A DNA stretch of 64,000 nt from Yersinia vastinensis (GTDB lineage: Bacteria; Pseudomonadota; Gammaproteobacteria; Enterobacterales; Enterobacteriaceae), in assembly GCF_902726565.1 (NCBI RefSeq), contig NZ_CACVAF010000008.1, positions 186,001 to 250,000 on the forward strand, written 5' to 3'. The position numbers and the translations under genes are program-made. The notes under the pieces are model-generated. The model was not told the origin of the DNA, did not search any database, and saw nothing but the letters and a program-made list of their open reading frames with translations. Numbering within the stretch: the stretch's first letter is position 1; each line of letters starts with the position of its first letter. Shown here piece by piece: positions 48,783 through 57,741 of the stretch.

Positions 48783-50183
48783 TTATGAACTGAATTGCTG
48801 TGTTAAGAAGTTAGCCGTGCTGTTTAATGAGGTCATCATTTTATCTAATTGCGTAAACTGTGTTTTATAACGCGCAATAGTGGCAGTGATGCTCTCAGTG
48901 GTAGCAGTAACTTGTTTGTCTAAACTTTTTAATGACTTATTGATACCGTCAGTGGCATTTTTCAGTGAGCCATTAGTTGTATCGAGAGCAGTATTAAGCA
49001 AGTTATCAGTTAGGGTAGCAAAACCGGTGGTTTTACCATCGCCGACAAAGAATGCAGTGACACTGTTGGGTTTATCTTTTAATGCAGCATCAAGTTTGTC
49101 TGAATCAACGACTAATTTCCCATCAAGATCCTGTGTAATGCCTAAACTGGTGAGAGTTTTAATATCGCCGGATTGAGCCGACCCGATTAGACCTTTCAAC
49201 TGAGTTTGGATATTACGTAAAGTGCCATCACCAACTAATGCCCCATTACTGGTGGACTGGTCGGCACCGGCTTCAACTGCTGTATATTTCGTTAAAGAAG
49301 CAAAGGTGGTTTGCAGCGAGTTATATGCATCAACAAAAGATTGGATTGCCGTTTTAGTCGCTGAGTTATCACGAATGATGTTTAATTGTTCTGGTGCGCC
49401 AGCCTTTGTCTCTGATTTTAGATTAATTGTTACGCCTTGAGGCGCATCTGTAATTGTATTGCTTTGACGTACAATGCTGGTGCCGTTGACCGTTAATTCA
49501 GCATTCTCTGCGGCGACTTTTTGTGTCATCCCACCACTACCACCGGTAGCACTTGGCGTATAGTTCAGAAAATCATTTAAAGTATCATCGCCAGTCACAC
49601 TCACAGTCATTTCTGACTGAGTTCCGGTATCTTTAGCTGTTAATGACAAATAATAGGTATTGTCATCGGCTTTCATAATACTGGCGCTGACACTGCCTTC
49701 TTGTTTATTAATAGCGTCACGAATATCAGTCAGTGAGGTTTTTCCACTCTCTAACGTGACTTCTAGAGGTTTTTTCTGCCCTGGTTGACTAATAGTAATA
49801 GTTCGGCTGGCATTACTATTACCCAACTGCTCGGTTGCGGTTGCGACGTCAGAGGACAACAGTGATTGTGCTTTAGCAATATTAGTGACTTCAATAGTAT
49901 AAGAGCCCGCAGTGGCTTTGCTGTCCGTGGTTGCACTAAATGCGGTATTACTACCACTAACAGTTGTGGTGTTTATGGTGTCTGCTTTTTTTAATGCTGC
50001 GGCTGAAGTTTCTAATTTTGCTAGGGCACTTTGCAGCACACCAAAGGCCGTCAATTTGCCTTTATAGCTGGTTTGCTGTTGTGTTAGTGGGGTTAAACGC
50101 CCTTGTTCTGCAGTACTTAACTGATCTAACAAAGACGTTAAATCTAATCCTGAACCGGTGCCCAATGCACTGATACTTGCCAT
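48783..50183 (-). CDS. fliD: Filament cap protein FliD
   Basis: A 466-residue protein. It begins with SISALGTGSGLDLTSLLDQL and a conserved N-terminal coiled region (RLTPLTQQQTSYKGKLTAFG), has a variable Thr/Ser-rich middle and ends with a coiled stretch (IARYKTQFTQLDKMMTSLNSTANFLTQQF). FliD caps the filament and inserts flagellin. A consensus sigma-28 promoter precedes it. Confidence 0.96.
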   Translation of the reverse strand: MASISALGTGSGLDLTSLLDQLSTAEQGRLTPLTQQQTSYKGKLTAFGVLQSALAKLETSAAALKKADTINTTTVSGSNTAFSATTDSKATAGSYTIEVTNIAKAQSLLSSDVATATEQLGNSNASRTITISQPGQKKPLEVTLESGKTSLTDIRDAINKQEGSVSASIMKADDNTYYLSLTAKDTGTQSEMTVSVTGDDTLNDFLNYTPSATGGSGGMTQKVAAENAELTVNGTSIVRQSNTITDAPQGVTINLKSETKAGAPEQLNIIRDNSATKTAIQSFVDAYNSLQTTFASLTKYTAVEAGADQSTSNGALVGDGTLRNIQTQLKGLIGSAQSGDIKTLTSLGITQDLDGKLVVDSDKLDAALKDKPNSVTAFFVGDGKTTGFATLTDNLLNTALDTTNGSLKNATDGINKSLKSLDKQVTATTESITATIARYKTQFTQLDKMMTSLNSTANFLTQQFSS

Positions 50184-50218
50184 ATCTAATCCTTAATTTT
50201 CAAGTGTCGTTGCAATGG

Positions 50219-50245
50219 TTATCGGCTGAGGAGAAAGAAAGTTTA
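50219..50245 (-). promoter_or_regulatory. Sigma-28 (FliA) promoter of fliDST
   Basis: On the minus strand TAAA (50245-50242) is followed after 15 bases by GCCGATAA (50226-50219), a perfect match to the flagellar class 3 consensus. It is 36 bases before the fliD ATG. Confidence 0.92.
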
Positions 50246-50381
50246 CACATAAAAGTAAATTTATAATGGCTGGAATAACAGGGGATAACAGGGGGCTATT
50301 TCTGCCATTGAATAGGTAAGTAATATAAGGAGGAAAGGCAGAATAATATTATAAATTTTTAAAATTATTTAGTGGAATGAC

Positions 50382-50408
50382 TAAAGGTTCCTTAAAGAGC
50401 GCCGATAC
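50382..50408 (+). promoter_or_regulatory. Sigma-28 (FliA) promoter of fliC
   Basis: TAAA at 50382-50385 and GCCGATAC at 50401-50408 with 15 bases between. It lies 73 bases before the fliC ATG and is divergent from the fliD promoter. Confidence 0.9.
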
Positions 50409-50480
50409 AAGTTGTGACGGTGATGAAGCCGTGGGCAGTAAGCCCAAACCATAACCCAACAGCATTTAAGGAATAATACT

Positions 50481-51578
50481 ATGGCGGTAATTAACACTAA
50501 CAGCTTGTCTCTGATGACTCAGAACAACCTGAACAAATCCCAGTCTTCTTTAGGCACCGCCATTGAGCGTTTGTCTTCTGGTCTGCGTATCAACAGTGCG
50601 AAAGATGATGCTGCGGGTCAAGCTATTGCTAACCGCTTCACCTCTAACATCAAAGGCCTGACTCAAGCAGCTCGTAACGCTAACGATGGTATCTCTATCG
50701 CTCAGACTACTGAAGGTTCACTGAACGAAATCAACAACAACTTGCAACGTGTTCGTGAATTGACCGTTCAAGCGCAAAATGGTTCTAACTCAAGCAGCGA
50801 TTTGACCTCAATCCAGGACGAAATCAGCCAACGTTTAGGCGAAATTGACCGTGTGTCTTCACAGACTCAGTTCAACGGCACTAAAGTTCTGGCTGAAAAC
50901 ACCACCATGAACATTCAGGTTGGTGCAAATGATGGCGAAACTATCTCCATTAATCTGCAAAAAATTGATGCACAGAGCCTGGGTCTGGGTAGCTACAGTG
51001 TTAGCGGTGTGACCAACTCACTGTCTGCATTGACTTCAACAACTGGTGGTGTAACCACAACTACTGCTATTGATATGACCGCGGTTAATACTATCGCAGG
51101 TGATAAAGGCTCAACTGTACACGGCGTTGGTGCTGCAAAAGCTGACGGTACATATGATGACTACGTTATCCGCACTACTGATGGTAAGCAATATAAAGGT
51201 GCAGTTGCTGCAGCTACTGGTGCAGTAACTTTCGCTGATGCTGCAATTACTGACACGGCGACGTTGAAAACCGCTGCTCAATATACCCCTACTGGCGCAG
51301 CAACAGCTTCACCATTGGATACTTTGGATAAGGCTATCAAACAAGTTGATGGTTTCCGTAGCCAACTGGGTGCGGTACAAAACCGTTTCGAGTCTGCTGT
51401 CACCAACTTGAACAACACCGTAAACAACCTGACTTCTGCTCGTAGCCGTATCGAAGATGCTGACTATGCAACAGAAGTATCTAACATGAGCCGTGCGCAG
51501 ATCCTGCAACAAGCAGGGACTTCTGTACTGTCTCAAGCAAACCAGGTTCCACAAACTGTTCTGTCTCTGCTGCGTTAA
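50481..51578 (+). CDS. fliC: Flagellin
   Basis: A 365-residue filament protein. The conserved D0/D1 ends are obvious: AVINTNSLSLMTQNNLNKSQ ... IERLSSGLRINSAKDDAAGQ ... ELTVQAQNGSNSSSDLTSIQ at the start, and FRSQLGAVQNRFESAVTNLN ... ILQQAGTSVLSQANQVPQTV ... LLR at the end. The central variable domain (about 170-285) is short, rich in Thr, Ala and Val. AAGGAAT precedes the ATG. Only one flagellin gene is present in the window. Confidence 0.98.
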   Translation: MAVINTNSLSLMTQNNLNKSQSSLGTAIERLSSGLRINSAKDDAAGQAIANRFTSNIKGLTQAARNANDGISIAQTTEGSLNEINNNLQRVRELTVQAQNGSNSSSDLTSIQDEISQRLGEIDRVSSQTQFNGTKVLAENTTMNIQVGANDGETISINLQKIDAQSLGLGSYSVSGVTNSLSALTSTTGGVTTTTAIDMTAVNTIAGDKGSTVHGVGAAKADGTYDDYVIRTTDGKQYKGAVAAATGAVTFADAAITDTATLKTAAQYTPTGAATASPLDTLDKAIKQVDGFRSQLGAVQNRFESAVTNLNNTVNNLTSARSRIEDADYATEVSNMSRAQILQQAGTSVLSQANQVPQTVLSLLR

Positions 51579-51603
51579 TTCCACAGCGACTTTACACGTT
51601 TTC

Positions 51604-51626
51604 AAACCCCGCTGCGGCGGGGTTTT
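51604..51626 (+). terminator. fliC terminator
   Basis: AAACCCCGC-TGCG-GCGGGGTTT with further T, 26 bases after the fliC stop. Confidence 0.85.
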
Positions 51627-51875
51627 CTCTGGCCTTGGCGAAATAACAAACAGAGCTATTTCGCCAGGAGTGAGTTCAAATCAGGCGGTAATTGTTCGTT
51701 TTTAATGCTTTTTGTCATTACTTTTCGCTCTGTTTTTTCAATATCAGCAATGTGTTAACAGTAAAAGTTACTAGCATAAGCCAAATAGCCGCCTTTTTAT
51801 GGGCTTATTCAGGCGATTGTCTGACGGGCCTGACAGGATAATGGTACGACTCTCTTACCCTTAGGTGCCTGTCTA

Positions 51876-52598
51876 GTGAGCGATCTGTATACCGCCGAAG
51901 GCGTGATCGATAAAAATTCCCTCTGGCAACGCTATGTTCCCTTGGTTCGCCACGAGGCACTGCGTTTGCAGGTGCGCCTGCCAGCAAGTGTGGAATTAGA
52001 CGATTTGTTGCAGGCTGGTGGCATTGGTCTGCTGAATGCTGTGGAGCGCTACGACGCTTTACAAGGAACCGCGTTTACCACTTATGCCGTACAGCGTATT
52101 CGTGGCGCTATGTTGGATGAATTACGTAGCCGAGATTGGGCACCGCGCAGCGTACGGCGTAATGCCCGTGAAGTGGCCAGTGCGATGCAACAAGTTGAAC
52201 AGCGTGTTGGACGCCCGGCGACCGAGCAAGAAGTGGCACAAACGTTGGATATCGATTTGGGGGAGTACCGCCAAATCTTGTTAGACACCAATAACAGCCA
52301 ACTTTTCTCCTATGACGAATGGCGGGAAGAGCATGGTGAAAGTGTCGAACCTCTGCTGGAAGGGCACGAAGATGCCAATCCGTTGCAACATTTATTGGAA
52401 GGAAATTTGCGCCAACGCGTCATTGAAGCGATCGAGGCATTGCCGGAACGCGAAAAAATGGTGTTGACGCTGTATTACCAGGAAGAGCTGAACCTGAAAG
52501 AAATCGGAGCCGTGCTTGAGGTGGGGGAATCTCGCGTCAGCCAGCTTCATAGTCAGGCGATAAAACGCTTACGTGCCCGCCTGAATAACGACTCTTAA
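51876..52598 (+). CDS. fliA: Flagellar sigma factor FliA (sigma-28)
   Basis: A 240-residue sigma factor starting at GTG 51876. Region 2 is visible in WQRYVPLVRHEALRLQVRLPAS ... DLLQAGGIGLLNAVERYD ... TYAVQRIRGAMLDELRSRDW, and region 4 in ALPEREKMVLTLYYQEELNL ... EIGAVLEVGESRVSQLHSQAIKRL. It directs RNA polymerase to promoters such as those of fliC and fliD, and is held by FlgM until the hook is complete. The promoter was not identified in the 250 bases before it. Confidence 0.97.
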   Translation: MSDLYTAEGVIDKNSLWQRYVPLVRHEALRLQVRLPASVELDDLLQAGGIGLLNAVERYDALQGTAFTTYAVQRIRGAMLDELRSRDWAPRSVRRNAREVASAMQQVEQRVGRPATEQEVAQTLDIDLGEYRQILLDTNNSQLFSYDEWREEHGESVEPLLEGHEDANPLQHLLEGNLRQRVIEAIEALPEREKMVLTLYYQEELNLKEIGAVLEVGESRVSQLHSQAIKRLRARLNNDS

Positions 52599-52653
52599 TT
52601 CACTTTCGCTCAGTGATATCACGGTGTTTAACTTTATTAATGCAGGTCTTCTC

Positions 52654-53163
52654 ATGCCAGAACTTCAGTTAAAAAAGCGGCCACTGAGCCGTTATTTAAA
52701 AGATTACAAGCACGGCCAAACTCATTGTTCACACTGTCATAAACAACTTGATCGTATGGCGTTGGTTTTTCGCGGACAAATCATTAATAAAGAAGCGATC
52801 TCCGGAATGGACCAACCCATCGATGATCAGGTCTGGTTGAAGCTTCAAAATGAACTCACTGCATTATGTCGTTTTTGCAGTGAAATATATTGTAATAGTG
52901 CGCCGGGTTATTTTGATATTATGGCGTTCAAACAGTACCTATTTGAGCAAACTGAGATGAGCCACAGCACTGTTCGTGAATATGTTGTGCGCTTGCGTCG
53001 ATTAGATGAAATGTTGGTTGCTACGAATTATCCAGCAGAAAAATTCGCCAGCGAAACTATGCACCAGCGCATTATCGATGAACTGCCCAATGCGGCGCAT
53101 AACAATTACCGCATTGCTTTGCGTAAATATGATCAATATTTGGCGTGGCAAAAAAATTATTAA
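52654..53163 (+). CDS. fliZ: Flagellar regulator FliZ
   Basis: A 169-residue protein from ATG 52654 (MPELQLKKRPLSRYLKDYKH); the frame is open to 52624. The N-terminus matches FliZ (KRPLSRYLKDFKH in E. coli), with CSHCHKQLDRM and a C-terminal core-binding-like stretch (QYLFEQTEMSHSTVREYVVRLRRLDEML) similar to tyrosine recombinase N-terminal domains. FliZ coordinates motility and stationary-phase genes. It lies 55 bases after fliA in the same transcript. Confidence 0.92.
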   Translation: MPELQLKKRPLSRYLKDYKHGQTHCSHCHKQLDRMALVFRGQIINKEAISGMDQPIDDQVWLKLQNELTALCRFCSEIYCNSAPGYFDIMAFKQYLFEQTEMSHSTVREYVVRLRRLDEMLVATNYPAEKFASETMHQRIIDELPNAAHNNYRIALRKYDQYLAWQKNY

Positions 53164-53207
53164 CGGTTAACGGCAAATACCTTGCTTGCGACTTTGTTAC
53201 AACACCG

Positions 53208-53242
53208 CGCCCGGTTCAGTTTCCTACTTGCCGGGCGTTTTG
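53208..53242 (+). terminator. fliAZ terminator
   Basis: CGCCCGG and CCGGGCG form a 7-bp stem with a 16-base loop, followed by TTTTGTTTTT, 45 bases after fliZ. Confidence 0.75.
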
Positions 53243-53381
53243 TTTTTCTCCTCTCTATCCCCGCAGTACTATTTCTCAGTGAAATTATTTTCCAACATCT
53301 ATAATAAAAATAAGTGATTATTAACCTTACATCTGATAAATCTATTAAATAGCTACAATTCGTGAATTCCTTGGGGGAACC

Positions 53382-54374
53382 GTGACTCTTCAACAACAGT
53401 TGGCGCAATTTCCGCGTCTAGACTTGGTCGGTAGTGCCACTCCGCTGGAGAAACTGTCTCGTTTATCAGAATATTTAGGTCGCGATATTTATATTAAGCG
53501 CGATGATGTTACACCACTGGCATTAGGGGGTAACAAGCTCCGCAAGCTTGAGTTTTTGGCGGCAGATGCCTTACGCCAAGGGGCCGATACACTGGTCACC
53601 GCAGGTGCTATTCAGTCTAACCATGTGCGCCAAACGGCTGCTGTTGCCGCAAAACTGGGGCTACATTGTGTGGCGTTGCTTGAGAATCCTATCGGCACTT
53701 CGGCAGAAAATTATTTGACCAATGGCAATCGATTGCTGTTGGATTTGTTTAATGTTGAGGTGGTGATGTGTGAGGGTTTGCATGACCCCAATCAGCAATT
53801 GGCAGAGCTGGCTACCCGGATTGAGGCACAGGGTTTTCGTCCGTATGTGGTTCCTGTGGGGGGGTCGAATGCCTTAGGTGCATTGGGTTATGTGCAATGT
53901 GCTTTGGAAATTGCGGCTCAATCGTCCGGGCATGTTGCGTTTAGCTCAATAGTGGTTGCTTCAGGCAGTGCGGGCACTCATGCGGGCTTGGCGGTCGGTT
54001 TGCAGCAACTTTTACCTGAGGCTGAACTAATTGGTGTGACGGTATCGCGCCATGCAGATGAACAGCGGCCGAAAGTCGTCGATATTCAGGAAAAATTGGC
54101 TGTATCGCTGGGGATTGACGGGCCGCAGGCTGAAGTCACCTTATGGGATGACTATTTTGCCCCGCGTTATGGCGAGCCAAATGCAGAAGGGTTGGCGGCA
54201 ATTAAGCTATTGGCGGAACTTGAAGGAATATTGCTGGATCCCGTCTATACCGGTAAAGCGATGGCGGGTTTACTTGATGGCCTTGAGCAGAAAAAGTTTC
54301 GTGATGATGGCCCCATTCTGTTTATCCATACGGGGGGGGCTCCTGCATTATTTGCTTATCACCCGCAGGTGTAA
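53382..54374 (+). CDS. dcyD: D-cysteine desulfhydrase
   Basis: A 330-residue PLP enzyme starting at GTG 53382 after GGGGGA. The PLP lysine is K52 in [10 protein letters not shown], and the phosphate-binding Gly-rich loop is [10 protein letters not shown] (about 190-199). It breaks D-cysteine down to pyruvate, ammonia and sulfide. The next genes encode cystine uptake, so the cluster handles sulfur amino acids, as in E. coli where dcyD follows fliZ. Confidence 0.94.
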   Translation: MTLQQQLAQFPRLDLVGSATPLEKLSRLSEYLGRDIYIKRDDVTPLALGGNKLRKLEFLAADALRQGADTLVTAGAIQSNHVRQTAAVAAKLGLHCVALLENPIGTSAENYLTNGNRLLLDLFNVEVVMCEGLHDPNQQLAELATRIEAQGFRPYVVPVGGSNALGALGYVQCALEIAAQSSGHVAFSSIVVASGSAGTHAGLAVGLQQLLPEAELIGVTVSRHADEQRPKVVDIQEKLAVSLGIDGPQAEVTLWDDYFAPRYGEPNAEGLAAIKLLAELEGILLDPVYTGKAMAGLLDGLEQKKFRDDGPILFIHTGGAPALFAYHPQV

Positions 54375-54491
54375 CCTTTAGTTATGGCTTATTCCATTTA
54401 TGGCTATCGTTATTAGTTTATATTCCTTTATTCCATTAACAGCACTGATAAAGTGCTGAATATCAAAATAAACATGACAGCTGGGGTATGT

Positions 54492-55292
54492 ATGGGTTTT
54501 TCAATTGTACGTCGTCGAGTCGTTCTGGGTATGGTGGCGGTTGCATTGGCAACTGGCCTTAATGTGAAGTCTTACGCAGCCGGTTCTTTGTTAGATCAGG
54601 TCAAGGAGCGCGGCACTCTAATCGTAGGGCTGGAAGGGACTTATCCCCCGTTTAGCTTCCAAGGTGAAGATGGCAAGCTGACGGGCTTTGAAGTGGATTT
54701 TGCCAATGCACTGGCTCAACATATGGGCGTCAAAGCCAAAATCACTCCAACTAAATGGGATGGGATGCTGGCTTCACTGGAGTCCAAGCGTATTGATGTG
54801 GCGATAAACCAAGTCACCATTTCGGATGAGCGCAAGAAAAAATACGATTTCTCAACCCCGTATACAATCTCCGGTATTCAGGTGCTGACTAAAAAAGGCA
54901 ACGAAGGCCAATTTAATAAACCCGAGGATTTGGAAGGTAAGAAAGTCGGGGTGGGTTTGGGTAGCAACTACGAACAGTGGTTACGTGACAATCTGAAAGG
55001 TGTTGATATTCGCACTTATGATGATGACCCAACTAAATATCAGGATCTGCGCGTAGGGCGGACTGATGCTATTTTAGTCGATCGGTTGGCTGCATTGGAT
55101 CTGGTGAAGAAAACTAATGACACCCTTGCTGCCGCTGGCCCAGCATTTGCTCGCCAGGAATCGGGTGTAGCACTGCGTAAGAATAACCCTGAGTTATTAG
55201 CGGCAATCAATAAAGCGATTGCTGAGATGCAGGCAGATGGCACATTGGCCAAAATTTCTGAAAAATATTTTGGCGCGGACGTAACTAAATAA
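54492..55292 (+). CDS. tcyJ: Cystine-binding periplasmic protein TcyJ (FliY)
   Basis: A 266-residue protein from ATG 54492, the same length as E. coli FliY; the longer frame from 54453 is rejected. The signal peptide ends at VKSYA, and the mature part starts AGSLLDQVKERGTLIVGLEG. Typical SBP type 3 motifs are YPPFSFQGEDGKLTGFEVDFA and KRIDVAINQVTISDERKKKYDF. It captures cystine for the TcyLN transporter. It overlaps tcyL by one base (TAATG). Confidence 0.96.
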   Translation: MGFSIVRRRVVLGMVAVALATGLNVKSYAAGSLLDQVKERGTLIVGLEGTYPPFSFQGEDGKLTGFEVDFANALAQHMGVKAKITPTKWDGMLASLESKRIDVAINQVTISDERKKKYDFSTPYTISGIQVLTKKGNEGQFNKPEDLEGKKVGVGLGSNYEQWLRDNLKGVDIRTYDDDPTKYQDLRVGRTDAILVDRLAALDLVKKTNDTLAAAGPAFARQESGVALRKNNPELLAAINKAIAEMQADGTLAKISEKYFGADVTK

Positions 55293-55954
55293 TGCAAGAA
55301 AGTATTCAATTGGTGCTGGATTCAGCACCATTTTTATTGAAAGGTGCTTGGTTTACCCTCCAGCTGAGTCTGGGGGGAATGTTTTTTGGTCTGGCATTAG
55401 GTTTTATGTTGGCCATGATGCGGCTATCTCGCTTCCTGCCATTCTCACTCCTTTCTCGTTTTTACGTCTCCATTTTCCGTGGTACTCCGTTAATTGCCCA
55501 ACTGTTTATGATTTACTACGGTTTACCGCAGTTTGGGATTGAACTGGACCCTATGCCAGCAGCCTTGATCGGCTTATCACTGAATACGGCGGCTTATACA
55601 TCAGAGACATTGCGTGCTGCAATTTCATCGATTGAGAAAGGGCAGTGGGAAGCCGCAGCCAGTATCGGGATGACTCGTTGGCAAACACTTTATCGAGTGA
55701 TATTGCCACAAGCAGGTCGAACAGCCTTGCCTCCATTGGGCAATAGCTTTATTGGCTTAGTCAAAGACACCTCTCTGGCAGCCACTATCCAGGTTCCCGA
55801 ACTTTTCCGACAGGCACAATTAGTCACTTCCCGCACACTGGAAGTTTTCACTATGTATCTGGCGGCCTCGTTGATTTACTGGATTATGGCGACATTATTG
55901 TCAGCATTACAAAATCGACTGGAAGCACATGTTAATCGTCAGGATCAGGAGTAG
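55292..55954 (+). CDS. tcyL: Cystine ABC transporter permease TcyL
   Basis: A 220-residue permease of the amino-acid HEQRO-type family with about five membrane segments (APFLLKGAWFTLQLSLGGMF, LALGFMLAMMRLS and on). The EAA loop is EAAASIGMTRWQTLYRVILPQA (about 131-152). It starts at the last base of the tcyJ stop. It forms the membrane channel with TcyN. Confidence 0.95.
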   Translation: MQESIQLVLDSAPFLLKGAWFTLQLSLGGMFFGLALGFMLAMMRLSRFLPFSLLSRFYVSIFRGTPLIAQLFMIYYGLPQFGIELDPMPAALIGLSLNTAAYTSETLRAAISSIEKGQWEAAASIGMTRWQTLYRVILPQAGRTALPPLGNSFIGLVKDTSLAATIQVPELFRQAQLVTSRTLEVFTMYLAASLIYWIMATLLSALQNRLEAHVNRQDQE

Positions 55955-55956
55955 CC

Positions 55957-56712
55957 ATGAGTACCATCGAGGTTAAAAAACTGACCAAACAGTTTAAAGG
56001 TCAACAGGTACTGCATGGTATCGATCTTGAGGTAAACAGTGGCGAAGTGGTGGCGATCATTGGGCCAAGCGGCTCTGGGAAAACAACGTTGCTACGTAGC
56101 ATCAACCTGCTGGAGATCCCTGATTCGGGAATTATTCGAGTCGGTGATATCGAGATTGATGGCAGCATACCGATCAGTAAGCAGCAACGTCAGGTGCGAG
56201 CACTGCGCCAACAAGTGGGTTTTGTGTTTCAGAGCTTCAATTTATTTCCACACCGCTCGGTGCTGGAAAATATCATTGAAGGACCGGTGATAGTGAAGGG
56301 CGAAAAACGTGCCGAGGCTGAAAAACGGGCGCGCGAGTTGTTAGCAAAAGTTGGTTTAAGCGGTAAGGAAGATGCGTATCCTCGCCGTTTATCCGGTGGT
56401 CAGCAACAGCGCGTTGCTATTGCACGGGCATTGGCGATGCAACCTCAGGTTATTTTGTTTGATGAACCGACCTCGGCGCTGGATCCTGAGCTGGTGGGAG
56501 AAGTATTAAATACTATCCGTGCACTGGCTGAAGAAAAGCGGACGATGGTTATTGTCACACATGAAATGAGTTTTGCCCGTGACGTCGCAGACCGAGCCAT
56601 TTTTATGGATCACGGACGCATTGTAGAGCAAGGCACGGCGAAAGCTTTGTTTGCACATCCGCAACACGAACGTACTCGGCAGTTCCTTGATAAGTTCCTC
56701 AATAATCACTAA
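55957..56712 (+). CDS. tcyN: Cystine ABC transporter ATPase TcyN
   Basis: A 251-residue ATPase. Walker A is GPSGSGKTT (36-44), the signature LSGGQQQRVAIARAL is at about 145-159, Walker B VILFDEPTSALDPELVGE is at 164-181, and the H-loop is in VTHEM. It powers cystine import by TcyL/TcyJ. Two bases separate it from tcyL. Confidence 0.97.
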   Translation: MSTIEVKKLTKQFKGQQVLHGIDLEVNSGEVVAIIGPSGSGKTTLLRSINLLEIPDSGIIRVGDIEIDGSIPISKQQRQVRALRQQVGFVFQSFNLFPHRSVLENIIEGPVIVKGEKRAEAEKRARELLAKVGLSGKEDAYPRRLSGGQQQRVAIARALAMQPQVILFDEPTSALDPELVGEVLNTIRALAEEKRTMVIVTHEMSFARDVADRAIFMDHGRIVEQGTAKALFAHPQHERTRQFLDKFLNNH

Positions 56713-56787
56713 GCCGTTTGTTTTCTTGTGATAGCAATAAAAGTGGGGCGCGATAAGGTGGCCCCATTTTTATCTGATGTGTCTCTA

Positions 56788-57159
56788 TTATAAGAAGGCT
56801 TCGAGTTTAAGACGATGAGCGGTTATTTTCACTTCTTTCATGCGACCATGACCGGGTAAGACTTTTGGTTCAACCGTGACCAGCCCCGCTTTTTGCAAAA
56901 TAGCCACATCGCGCGTGACAGCACTGCGGTCTCGTTTGAGTCGTGTTGAAAGAGAAGTAATAGAGCCGGGATACTTTTTGACTGCTCGCAGTAAAACAAG
57001 GCGAGCGGCACTTAACACGCGCACCATTTCTAGTGGGTCTTCGAAGGTAATTGTATGCTCTGCGGGTAATGTTTGCCCGGTATCAGCTAATACAGCGAGT
57101 TGCTTACCCCGCTTGAAAAATTCATCTTCCGTTGCTGTTTTGATGACTAGCTTGTCCAT
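56788..57159 (-). CDS. Winged-helix antitoxin-like protein (HVO_A0114 type)
   Basis: A 123-residue protein from ATG 57159, with AAGGAG seven bases before and the start overlapping the preceding stop (TAATG). It has a central winged helix (SITSLSTRLKRDRSAVTRDVAILQKAGLVTVEP, about 75-110). The N-terminus (KTATEDEFFKRGKQLAVLAD) is typical of the group paired with DUF6516 proteins. It probably binds the toxin-like protein and the promoter. Confidence 0.78.
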   Translation of the reverse strand: MDKLVIKTATEDEFFKRGKQLAVLADTGQTLPAEHTITFEDPLEMVRVLSAARLVLLRAVKKYPGSITSLSTRLKRDRSAVTRDVAILQKAGLVTVEPKVLPGHGRMKEVKITAHRLKLEAFL

Positions 57160-57452
57160 TAACTTCTCCTTAGTGAAGTCCAATCCTTTTGAAAGCAATC
57201 CTCTATTTGTTCAAAGCTGACAAAATTAACCGCTTCAATGGCGCCTAAGTAATGGCGATGATGAAACCCGTGAGCATTGTCATAACCGATAACCCGACCA
57301 TTATCACCCCGCGATAAACAGTGATTGATATAGGCTAAATTATAACGGGTAATGCTACCTGACCGGTCGGCCCATATCTCGCGGCGTAATTGACCATTAC
57401 CGCGCCGGCTAGCAATTTGATGAGTCTCATCAATAATCTTTTTATCAGCCAT
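57159..57452 (-). CDS. DUF6516-like toxin candidate
   Basis: A 97-residue protein from ATG 57452 (MADKKIIDETHQIASRRGNG); the frame is open to 57467. It has LRREIWADRSGSITRYNLAYINH, DNAHGFHHRHYLG and VNFVSFEQIEDCFQKDW, which fits DUF6516 toxins (H-x-H-H-x-x-G and a closing F-x-S-x-E-Q-I). It is followed by the winged-helix gene with a one-base overlap. Activity is inferred from the pairing. Confidence 0.75.
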   Translation of the reverse strand: MADKKIIDETHQIASRRGNGQLRREIWADRSGSITRYNLAYINHCLSRGDNGRVIGYDNAHGFHHRHYLGAIEAVNFVSFEQIEDCFQKDWTSLRRS

Positions 57453-57686
57453 GAATATAAATATCACCTCTGAAGGTTGCTGTATACAATATCTTCACTA
57501 AGAAGAAAGCTAGGCACACAAGTCGCTCAGTTGTTTGCTTGAATTAATAGTGAGTTAGGCATAGTAAAGTGACAAGAACACGAAGTTAGAGATGCGGAAT
57601 GTTGCCAGAGAAAAAAAGGATTGTTGCGGTTTTGCACGCGACAGTGCGGGGCAACTCGAGAAGTAAATTCTCACTATCAGGCAAAT

Positions 57687-57710
57687 AATAAGGCCCGAAA
57701 GGGCCTTATT
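57687..57710 (-). terminator. Terminator at the putA 3' end
   Basis: AATAAGGCCC-GAAA-GGGCCTTATT is a perfect 10-bp stem, 32 bases beyond the putA stop, and serves putA on the minus strand (TTATTTG). It may also stop transcription from the other side. Confidence 0.8.
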
Positions 57711-57741
57711 ATGCTGACTAAATAATCGGAAATACGAAAAA

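Noticed and set aside
53160-53408. 82-codon minus-strand frame after fliZ
   Set aside because: It covers the fliAZ terminator and the dcyD leader; no Shine-Dalgarno or protein-like pattern.
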